Below are positions 1-4,525 of a stretch of DNA of 6,245 nucleotides, one piece after another. Numbering within the stretch: the first letter of the stretch is position 1; every line of letters starts with the position of its first letter. Source of the stretch: an uncultured Eubacteriales bacterium (lineage in GTDB: Bacteria > Bacillota > Clostridia > Oscillospirales > Butyricicoccaceae); assembly GCA_934630445.1 (NCBI GenBank), contig CAKTWY010000147.1, forward strand, positions 1 to 6,245, written 5' to 3'. Position numbers and translations under genes: made by a program. The notes beneath the pieces are model-generated. The model was not told the DNA's origin. It did no database searches and saw only the letters and a program-made list of their open reading frames with translations.

Positions 1-612
1 GATATGCAGCGCGTGTGGCGTCCGAAGACCCGCGACGAATACAACATGGAATACGGCTACTCCTGCATGGGGTATGAGATCAGCGGCGCGCTCGGCGTCA
101 AGATGGCGATCGGCAATGACCGCGACGTATATGCCATGGTCGGCGACGGCAGCTTCCTCATGCTCCACTCCGAGCTGATCACTGCCATTCAGGAAGGCAT
201 CAAGATCAATGTCTGCCTCTTCGACAACTCCAGCTTCGGCTGCATCAACAACCTCCAGGTCGGCCAGGGCAACGCCACGATGGCGACGGAGCTGCGCTTC
301 CGCGCCGAGGGCGATCCGCACAACGCCAAGCCGCAGGGCAAGTTCATGGCGCTCGACTTTGCAAAGGTCGCCGAGGGCTACGGCTGCAAGGCGTATAAGA
401 TCACAAACCTTCAGGAGCTGGAAGACGCGATCAAGGACGCAAAGCAGCAGACCTGCTCCACGCTGTTCGACATCAAGGTGATGCCCAAGTCGATGACCGA
501 TGGCTACGAGAGCTGGTGGCGCGTCGGCGTGGCCGAAGTGTCCGAAAAGGATTCGGTCCGCAAGATGAGGAAGGTGCTGGAAGAGCATCTCGAGACCGCG
601 CGCAGATATTAA
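1..612 (+). CDS. iolD: 3D-(3,5/4)-trihydroxycyclohexane-1,2-dione hydrolase (IolD), C-terminal part, 5' end outside window
   Basis: This is the C-terminal third of IolD, the thiamine-diphosphate enzyme of myo-inositol catabolism. It hydrolytically opens the ring of 3D-trihydroxycyclohexane-1,2-dione to give 5-deoxy-glucuronate in the cytoplasm. The frame is open from base 1 (Asp), so the gene starts to the left; the Met at base 4 is internal, matching the family's GDLQR-type stretch. Visible landmarks, counted from that Met, are EYGYSCMGYEISGALGVK at about 16-33, the ThDP/Mg site GDGS at 47-50 closed by DNS at 74-76, then FGCINN at 78-83. The C-terminal block FDIKVMPKSMTDGYESWWRVGVAEVS, which is specific to IolD among ThDP enzymes, is also present. 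The protein ends at the usual family position with TAA at 610-612, so the visible part looks intact. Full-length family members are about 620-650 residues. No other iol gene is visible; if there is an operon, it lies to the left. Confidence 0.95.
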   Translation, partial: DMQRVWRPKTRDEYNMEYGYSCMGYEISGALGVKMAIGNDRDVYAMVGDGSFLMLHSELITAIQEGIKINVCLFDNSSFGCINNLQVGQGNATMATELRFRAEGDPHNAKPQGKFMALDFAKVAEGYGCKAYKITNLQELEDAIKDAKQQTCSTLFDIKVMPKSMTDGYESWWRVGVAEVSEKDSVRKMRKVLEEHLETARRY

Positions 613-760
613 AAATCACCTCGCAGCGCGGCCAGTACGATTTCCTCATCGTATGGATGAAATTGTAAAAGACAGGCTGTTTGGGCGGGTGTTCGCACAG
701 CAGTTAAATGACGAATCTGCTCATTTACGGCATCTGTCAGCCGCGGCTCGCTGAAACGAG

Positions 761-804
761 AATAAGCGATACCTGGTCTTGTTGCTAGGTATCGCTTATT
801 TTTT
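761..804 (+). terminator. Rho-independent terminator downstream of iolD
   Basis: A perfect 14-bp inverted repeat pairs AATAAGCGATACCT (761-774) with AGGTATCGCTTATT (787-800). The loop is 12 nt, and the right arm runs into a T tract ending at 804. It lies about 150 bp after the iolD stop and is the first terminator on that strand, so it probably ends the inositol operon transcript. The orientation is set by the T tract on the plus strand. Confidence 0.85.
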
Positions 805-946
805 ACCCTGTGACGAATCCCTTTTGCATTCATGTATGGCAGCTTAACGACCACTCAAAACCCTTTCCGATTCATTAACAATGGTTCAATACAACGATCG
901 GCATTCCTGTGCTGTAATCAGCATCAGTAAAACATCCATTGATTGC

Positions 947-952
947 AGGAGG
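947..952 (+). promoter_or_regulatory. Ribosome binding site of the regulator pseudogene
   Basis: AGGAGG sits 7 nt before ATG at 960-962. It fixes the original start of the XRE regulator and shows that the upstream TTG at 939 in the same frame is not the start. The intact signal in front of a broken frame suggests that the inactivation is recent. Confidence 0.8.
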
Positions 953-959
953 CGCCGGT

Positions 960-1701
960 ATGACTATTGGTGAAGTAATCAGAAAAAAACAGAAAGTCCA
1001 AAGGCCTTACGCAGGAAGAACTGGCTCGGCACCTGGGCATAACTACGCCAGCAGTGAACAAATGGGAACGCGGAAGCAAAAAGCACTGAGGAAACAATGC
1101 GCAATGCTGCCACTGATGCGCTCTACGGATATTACGTGAGAAAGAATGACTTCGAAATGGCAGAACAGTATCTTTCCTTTTTTCAAAGGAAACCCCTGAG
1201 CGCAAGAGAAAGCAAGCAGTCATATACGAAAAAACAGGCCGGTTGGCAGATGCGTATCAGGCATACGAAGAAATTCTTTTCTCAAACTATCAGGTGATGG
1301 ATGTTGTTTTTGACAGCCTGTGCCGTATGAAGCTGGCGGAGAGTGATTTAAAAAGCGCTCGATATTATGTTGAAAAGCGCAAGGCACTCACAATACTATT
1401 GGAAATCGGTGAATACGGAGCCCATGCCGCCGAATTGGACATGGCAAAAGCAGAACAGGACAAAGAGAAAACCATTGATTGTGCAGAGAAACTGTTAAAG
1501 AGTGTTGATTCCCTCGGTGCATTCTCCAGATCCCCGCTGTATGCGCATATGGCATTCAAAGAAATGGATCCTGCCTTCATGGAAAAAGTGAAACAGCTTA
1601 CTTGGAATAACCTGTTTTCCGGCAAAGAATTGGAATATATGGCAGATGACCCCCGCTGGAATGAAATCCGCAAAGCTGCCATCCCTGCAACAACTGCGTG
1701 A
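960..1701 (+). pseudogene. Degenerate XRE-family HTH regulator with TPR-like C-terminal domain (two frameshifts and an internal deletion)
   Basis: The reading starts MTIGEVIRK at ATG 960. If one A is removed from the A7 run at 983-989, it continues RKSKGLTQEELARHLGITTP followed by AVNKWERG, a textbook XRE helix-turn-helix. That frame stops at TGA 1087-1089. The coding sense resumes in another frame at about 1082 with STEETMRNAATDALYGYYVRKNDFEMAEQYLSFF. It then needs one extra T in the T6 run at 1178-1183 to read on as SKETPERKRKQAVIYEKTGR and LADAYQAYEEILFSNYQ, to the stop at 1699-1701. The C-terminal part has helical-repeat, TPR-like features (ADAYQAYEEILFS, SARYYVEKRKALTILLEIGEY, SPLYAHMAFKEMDP) typical of Clostridia XRE-TPR regulators. 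Family members as I remember them have roughly 100 more residues between the HTH and YGYYVRK, so an internal deletion near 1076-1090 is inferred. An intact protein would be a cytoplasmic transcription factor; this copy should be non-functional unless the two homopolymer changes are sequencing errors, and even then the deletion remains. Confidence 0.85.
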
Positions 1702-1759
1702 CCAATAATTTCCTTTTATGCCCGTTTTTTTTGTTATATAAATGCTTTTGATCTATCTT

Positions 1760-2608
1760 TTACAGACTCGGAAACACGTTTTCAAGCGTTCCGGCGCGCA
1801 GCGCACTGCGGATGCGCGGCGTGCAGGCCTGCGCCGCCTGGAAGAGATATTCTCTCTCCTGCCGGCAAAACCCGTTTGCATCGGCGAGGGATATTGCCGC
1901 CGCGCGTATCGCGGCGGCAATATCCGCGTCTGTCCGGCTTTTATAGGCTCGGACAATGGCAACACGCTCTTCTCCGGAGACAGAAAGTCCTTCTCCTCCC
2001 TGTCCGGACAGACGTGCGGCAAGCGCGTTCTGCAGCGCAAGGAGGAAGAGATTGACAGGCAGTTCCCGTCCGCCGCTTCGATCCAGGAGCGCCTGCAGCT
2101 CGCCCGTATCATACACTGCACAGAAGCGGTTTTCCGCGCAAATGCGGCGCAGATATGCTTCAACATACAAAACGCCCTTCTCCGCTTCCGGCTCAATGCC
2201 GGGGGGATACGTGAAAAAAAGCGGGCGTATCTGCGCGCCGAACTCCACATCGTATTCTCTGAAAAACGCGGCAAGCTCCTCATCAAGCGTCAGGTTGTAT
2301 GCAAAGCTCGAAATTCTGATCCTTCCGCTGCGCGCCGCCTGCGCCAGGCGCTTTACCTCCTCCGTCTTTTGCCGCAGGAGATGGCGTCCGTTTTCTTCAA
2401 GCTCCGCGGGCGTAAACAGGTCCGTATGCTGCCCGCAGCGCAGCGCGTACCCAACGGAAAACAGGATGGAATCGGCGATGCGCCGCGCAGTCTCCTCCGT
2501 CACACTGGTGCTCTCTCCCCACGTATAGCGGGTAAGGCGTGCGCGCAGTACCTCGCCCAGCGCATCCGCGCAAAGGGCGCTTTGCTCAATCTCCCGATTC
2601 TGCTCCAT
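1760..2608 (-). CDS. DUF6179-like protein of unknown function
   Basis: This 282-residue protein starts at ATG 2608, with AGGAGGG 8 nt upstream, and ends with TAA at 1762-1760. From memory it matches the DUF6179 family of Clostridia: LTRYTWGESTSVTEETARRIADSILFSVGYAL near residues 25-56, FFREYDVEFGAQ around 114-125, and GVLYVEAYLRRICAENRFCAVYDTGELQALL around 144-174. It looks soluble and mostly helical, with no signal peptide or membrane segment and no catalytic motif I can name. The start lies 23 bp inside the end of the upstream DUF6323-like gene, so the two are almost certainly co-transcribed and probably translationally coupled. Some DUF6179 proteins, as I recall, are longer, so a shorter variant is possible. 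Its end faces the pseudogene's end across a 58-bp gap with no obvious hairpin. Reality of the gene is well supported; the family name is moderately sure and the function is unknown. Confidence 0.85.
   Translation of the reverse strand: MEQNREIEQSALCADALGEVLRARLTRYTWGESTSVTEETARRIADSILFSVGYALRCGQHTDLFTPAELEENGRHLLRQKTEEVKRLAQAARSGRIRISSFAYNLTLDEELAAFFREYDVEFGAQIRPLFFTYPPGIEPEAEKGVLYVEAYLRRICAENRFCAVYDTGELQALLDRSGGRELPVNLFLLALQNALAARLSGQGGEGLSVSGEERVAIVRAYKSRTDADIAAAIRAAAISLADANGFCRQEREYLFQAAQACTPRIRSALRAGTLENVFPSL
1889..1925. repeat. 16-bp perfect inverted repeat inside the DUF6179-like gene
   Basis: GGATATTGCCGCCGCG (1889-1904) pairs perfectly with CGCGGCGGCAATATCC (1910-1925) around a 5-nt loop. 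It lies within the 3' part of the coding sequence, where it encodes DIAAAIRAAAIS on the minus strand. It has no T tract, so it is not a normal terminator, but it would form a very stable mRNA hairpin. The alanine-rich sequence on both sides of the loop may explain part of the symmetry. Confidence 0.75.
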
Positions 2609-3044
2609 CCACGATCCCTCCTCTTCCGTATCTGATCCTGCGCGCCATGCACTCCAGTTCTCGCCCGGTTACGAGCTCAAGTGTTCCTTCACAGCGGTCG
2701 AACATCAGCCGCATCGCGGCGATCAGCTCTTCATCCGTCAGAGCATCCTCCATATCGCTTTTGTAATAGTAAAACGCCTCCAGCAGCGCTTCCAGTGTGT
2801 CGCAGAAATTCACGGCGTCGACATAACAGGAATCGCAGAATGCCTCGGCAAGCTGATCGATGATCCCGCCGGAAAATTCGACTCTGCCCGCATTCTCCGC
2901 CGCCTTTTTCCGCGCTGCACAAAGGCGCGTCATCTCTCCCTGCGTCAGAGCCAGCGCATATCTGGCCAGGATATTTTCTGTACGCGCGGACAGACGCATC
3001 TCTCCGCCACATGCCCGCAAAATCATTTCCTGCGAAAATTCCAC
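2586..3044 (-). CDS. DUF6323-like protein of unknown function
   Basis: This 152-residue protein has its start set at GTG 3044-3042 because GAAGGTG (3056-3050) lies 5 nt upstream; the frame stays open to a TTG at 3077, which has no such signal. The N-terminus is then MEFSQEMILRACGGEMRLSA. The core RVEFSGGIIDQLAEAFCDSC, followed by YVDAVNFCDTLEALLEAFYYYKSDMEDALTDEELIAAM, fits the DUF6323 family as I remember it, a group usually found beside DUF6179. It is acidic and probably helical, with several Cys (CDSC, FCDT) that do not form a clear metal site, and no signal peptide or membrane segment. It is the first gene of a two-gene unit read from a near-consensus promoter at 3129-3157, leaving a leader of about 77 nt. 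Its stop overlaps the next gene by 23 bp. The function is unknown and the family name is moderately sure. Confidence 0.85.
   Translation of the reverse strand: MEFSQEMILRACGGEMRLSARTENILARYALALTQGEMTRLCAARKKAAENAGRVEFSGGIIDQLAEAFCDSCYVDAVNFCDTLEALLEAFYYYKSDMEDALTDEELIAAMRLMFDRCEGTLELVTGRELECMARRIRYGRGGIVDGAESGD
2616..2622 (-). promoter_or_regulatory. Ribosome binding site of the DUF6179-like gene
   Basis: AGGAGGG on the minus strand lies about 8 nt before ATG 2608. It is inside the last codons of the DUF6323-like gene, so ribosomes finishing that gene pass directly over it. This supports coupled translation. Confidence 0.75.
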
Positions 3045-3049
3045 AATAT

Positions 3050-3056
3050 CACCTTC
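3050..3056 (-). promoter_or_regulatory. Ribosome binding site deciding the GTG start of the DUF6323-like gene
   Basis: GAAGGTG on the minus strand lies 5 nt before GTG 3044-3042. No comparable signal precedes the in-frame TTG at 3077, or the ATG six codons into the gene. Confidence 0.65.
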
Positions 3057-3065
3057 AAAAAAGAC

Positions 3066-3094
3066 TTGACAAATCAAATATTTTGTGCTATGTT
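3066..3094 (+). promoter_or_regulatory. Possible plus-strand sigma-A promoter
   Basis: A perfect TTGACA (3066-3071) is followed, after exactly 17 bp, by TATGTT (3089-3094), which matches 4 of 6 consensus bases. No plus-strand gene follows before the hairpin at 3159-3194. The region is AT-rich, so a chance match is possible. Confidence 0.35.
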
Positions 3095-3128
3095 ATATAT
3101 GTATTATTTTATTCTTTTATTAAAAAAT

Positions 3129-3157
3129 AGTATAACTCCTTTTATGCCAAATGTCAA
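3129..3157 (-). promoter_or_regulatory. Near-consensus sigma-A promoter of the DUF6323/DUF6179-like unit
   Basis: On the minus strand a perfect TTGACA (-35, 3157-3152) is followed, after exactly 17 bp, by TATACT (-10, 3134-3129; 5 of 6 bases). Transcription would start near 3122, about 77 nt ahead of the GTG start. The -35 box begins one base from the arm of the palindrome at 3159-3192, so upstream termination or a bound protein could influence it. This is the best promoter in the window. Confidence 0.8.
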
Positions 3158-3158
3158 T

Positions 3159-3194
3159 AAACCCGCGCGGAACAATTGTTCCGCGCGGGTTTTT
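3159..3194 (+). terminator. Perfect 34-bp palindrome with T tract, terminator-like in both directions
   Basis: The sequence 3159-3192 is its own reverse complement, centred on AACAATTGTT with GC-rich arms (ACCCGCGCGG / CCGCGCGGGT). On the plus strand it runs into TTTTT (3190-3194); on the minus strand it runs into TTTATT. It could end the plus-strand candidate RNA, act as a second stop for transcripts from the deacetylase operon, or, less likely, serve as an operator next to the -35 box. Confidence 0.7.
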
Positions 3195-3221
3195 CTGTTT
3201 TCGATGTCTTTGAGCCCTATG

Positions 3222-3269
3222 ATACAAAATAAAGGGAATGCCGCAAAGCAAATTGCAGCATTCCCTTTT
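3222..3269 (-). terminator. Rho-independent terminator of the deacetylase / small membrane protein operon
   Basis: AAAGGGAATGC (3231-3241) pairs perfectly with GCATTCCCTTT (3258-3268). An inner GCAA/TTGC pairing extends the stem after one mismatch. On the minus strand the hairpin is followed by TTTATTTTG. It starts about 28 bp after the stop of the 3297-3575 gene. A shorter TTTT on the other side could give weak bidirectional activity. Confidence 0.8.
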
Positions 3270-3296
3270 CAGCCATCCGATCATCTCCGCTATATC

Positions 3297-3575
3297 TCAG
3301 GCCTCTTTCGCTCTCGTCCTGAGGCCTGAGATCGCCAGCGCCATGTTTGTGACAATCAGCCCCACCATCACAAACGCTGAGCACAAAAAGGCACGGTAAA
3401 AATGCACCGCCGTCCAGGTCCGCCCTCCAAAAAGCAGCGGCACGAGAACGCTGTGTATCGCGGCGCTGTCGTTCAGCTCAGAAAGTGTGCTCAGATAAAA
3501 ATGATACCCAAGATCCGCAGTGATCAGCACCGAAAGTATCAGCATGCACAGCAGAACGATCCTCGTTTTTTTCAC
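3297..3575 (-). CDS. Small two-helix membrane protein of unknown function
   Basis: This 92-residue protein has its start set at GTG 3575-3573 because AAAGGAGG (3588-3581) lies 5 nt upstream. An in-frame TTG at 3611, overlapping the end of the deacetylase gene, would add 12 residues but has no such signal. It begins MKKTRIVLLCMLILSVLITADLG, a hydrophobic helix at about 5-27 after a positive N-terminus. A polar 30-residue segment follows (about 28-58, with NDSAAIHSVLVPLLFGGRTW). A second helix covers about 60-84 (FYRAFLCSAFVMVGLIVTNMALAI), and the tail RTRAKEA is basic. The positive-inside rule predicts both ends in the cytoplasm and the loop outside. The start is 28 bp after the deacetylase stop and a terminator follows, so the two genes form a small operon. 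No family is recognised; a partner or helper of the deacetylase is only an inference from position. Confidence 0.75.
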   Translation of the reverse strand: MKKTRIVLLCMLILSVLITADLGYHFYLSTLSELNDSAAIHSVLVPLLFGGRTWTAVHFYRAFLCSAFVMVGLIVTNMALAISGLRTRAKEA

Positions 3576-3580
3576 ATGGC

Positions 3581-3588
3581 CCTCCTTT
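3581..3588 (-). promoter_or_regulatory. Ribosome binding site deciding the GTG start of the small membrane protein
   Basis: AAAGGAGG on the minus strand ends 5 nt before GTG 3575-3573. It favours this start over the TTG at 3611. Confidence 0.75.
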
Positions 3589-3603
3589 GCCCGCGGCGCA
3601 TTT

Positions 3604-4362
3604 TCACTCAAAATGCGCCTGTGTAAAAGCCTCGATCTCTTCCAGCGGCATATCCCGCGTCACGCCGCAGCGCGCAATGCTCATTTTCCGGATCGCCGGC
3701 AGACCGACGTCGCCGTCGGTGATATACCCAAAGCGATAAATCAGCGCGGCACGCAGTTTGACCTTCCAATTCGCGTCCCCGTATGGATACGCCACCGTAC
3801 GCGGCGCAGCACCCGTAACCGCTTCAATCGCCTGCGCGGAACGTTCAAACTCGTTGCTTACCGCATCTCCGGTCAGATCAGACAGCTTCCGGTGCCCTGC
3901 AGTATGACTGCCAAACTGAACAAGCCCGCTCCCAGCCATCTCCTGCATCTGCTGCGCAGTGAGGAAGCCCGGTTTTCCGATCTGGTCCGTTATGACAAAG
4001 ATCGTCGCCTTCATTCCGTACTTCTTCAAAAGCGGGAACGCCTGGGTGTAATTGTCCTCATATCCATCGTCAAAGGTGATGACCAGCGGCCGCTGGACAT
4101 GACGCACCTGTCGCACCTCATCGGCAAACAGGCTTTCACACCCGATACTCTGCCAGTATTTCAGCTGGCTTTCAAATGCATCCGGCCGCACAAAAAGAGA
4201 TGCCTGCTCCGTCAGAGGCTCCTGCGCGATGGCATGATACATGAAAATCGGCGCCGGATATACCGTGCGAAACAACACCGCGCCGAACAGTCCGAGCGCG
4301 CACACAAGGCCTGCCAAACAAAAAAGGAACGTGCGCAGGCCCTTTCTTCTTTGCTCGCGCAA
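3604..4362 (-). CDS. Membrane-anchored polysaccharide deacetylase (NodB-homology domain)
   Basis: This 252-residue protein starts at TTG 4362-4360, with AGGGAGG (4376-4370) 7 nt upstream. A basic N-terminus (MREQRRKGLR) is followed by one hydrophobic helix at about 11-32, which should anchor it with the catalytic domain outside the cell. The NodB domain (carbohydrate esterase family 4) shows MYHAI at 41-45, the metal/catalytic motif TFDDGYEDN at 96-104 (D98, D99), the metal motif HTAGH at 153-157 and RTVAYPYG at 188-195. Family members remove N- or O-acetyl groups from peptidoglycan, poly-N-acetylglucosamine, chitin or xylan; the sequence does not decide which. The canonical C-terminal LxxH-type motif is not evident, as in the shorter YadE/PgaB-like branch. 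It is the first gene of a two-gene unit, 63 bp or less beyond the dehydratase terminator. I see no clear promoter in that gap. Confidence 0.9.
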   Translation of the reverse strand: MREQRRKGLRTFLFCLAGLVCALGLFGAVLFRTVYPAPIFMYHAIAQEPLTEQASLFVRPDAFESQLKYWQSIGCESLFADEVRQVRHVQRPLVITFDDGYEDNYTQAFPLLKKYGMKATIFVITDQIGKPGFLTAQQMQEMAGSGLVQFGSHTAGHRKLSDLTGDAVSNEFERSAQAIEAVTGAAPRTVAYPYGDANWKVKLRAALIYRFGYITDGDVGLPAIRKMSIARCGVTRDMPLEEIEAFTQAHFE

Positions 4363-4369
4363 ATGATCG

Positions 4370-4376
4370 CCTCCCT
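4370..4376 (-). promoter_or_regulatory. Ribosome binding site deciding the TTG start of the deacetylase
   Basis: AGGGAGG on the minus strand lies 7 nt before TTG 4362-4360. There is no in-frame ATG near this site, so a TTG start is the best reading. Confidence 0.7.
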
Positions 4377-4443
4377 ACGTTTTTTAGACTCTCTCCGGCG
4401 GCAAAAGGTTTCGGCTGCGGATCTAGTCTTTCCAGATATTTGC

Positions 4444-4500
4444 AAAAAACACGCGGCCGCCATGCTGTTTTGCCCATCCGGCATGGCGGCTGCGTGTTTT
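4444..4500 (-). terminator. Rho-independent terminator of the IlvD/Edd-family dehydratase gene
   Basis: AAAACACGCGGCCGCCATGC (4446-4465) pairs with GCATGGCGGCTGCGTGTTTT (4481-4500) over 20 positions, with one G-T pair and a 15-nt loop. On the minus strand the hairpin is followed by TTTTTT (4449-4444). It begins 25 bp after the dehydratase stop. The matching T run on the other side gives it some bidirectional character. Confidence 0.9.
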
Positions 4501-4525
4501 ACATCGGGGCGAGTGCAGAACGCTT

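Larger units (their letters stand above)
613..959. other. Intergenic region between iolD and the regulator pseudogene
   Basis: This 347-bp stretch has no gene I can recognise. It contains a strong terminator hairpin at 761-804, and an AGGAGG ribosome binding site at 947-952 belonging to the downstream pseudogene. Base composition becomes more AT-rich from about 780 onward than in iolD. A 33-codon ATG frame at 653-754, starting MDEIVKDRLFGRVFAQQL, reads smoothly but has no ribosome binding site and no recognisable family; it could be a gene remnant or chance. I see no convincing -35/-10 pair in front of the pseudogene. Confidence 0.6.
3101..3194 (+). ncRNA. Candidate small RNA between the plus-strand promoter-like signal and the palindrome terminator
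   Basis: If the signal at 3066-3094 is active, transcription would start near 3101 and stop at the hairpin plus T5 tract ending at 3194, giving an RNA of about 95 nt. It would be antisense to the first bases of the DUF6323-like leader and to its promoter. I see no matching small ORF with a ribosome binding site. This is an inference from the promoter-terminator arrangement; no known RNA family is recognised. Confidence 0.25.

Noticed and set aside
609..854. Minus-strand 81-residue frame over the iolD 3' region
   Set aside because: It runs straight through the terminator hairpin at 761-804, has no ribosome binding site and no recognisable family.
1725..1732. T8 run after the pseudogene as a terminator
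   Set aside because: No stable inverted repeat precedes it on the plus strand.
1742..2635. Plus-strand 297-residue frame
   Set aside because: It lies opposite the DUF6179-like gene, which has a good start, ribosome binding site and family match; the plus frame is a basic, low-complexity shadow.
3066..3329. Plus-strand 87-residue frame over the promoter region
   Set aside because: It crosses the 34-bp palindrome and the 3222-3269 terminator, and has no ribosome binding site.
4380..4443. Promoter for the deacetylase operon
   Set aside because: I could not find a -35/-10 pair with acceptable spacing on the minus strand between the terminator and the ribosome binding site.
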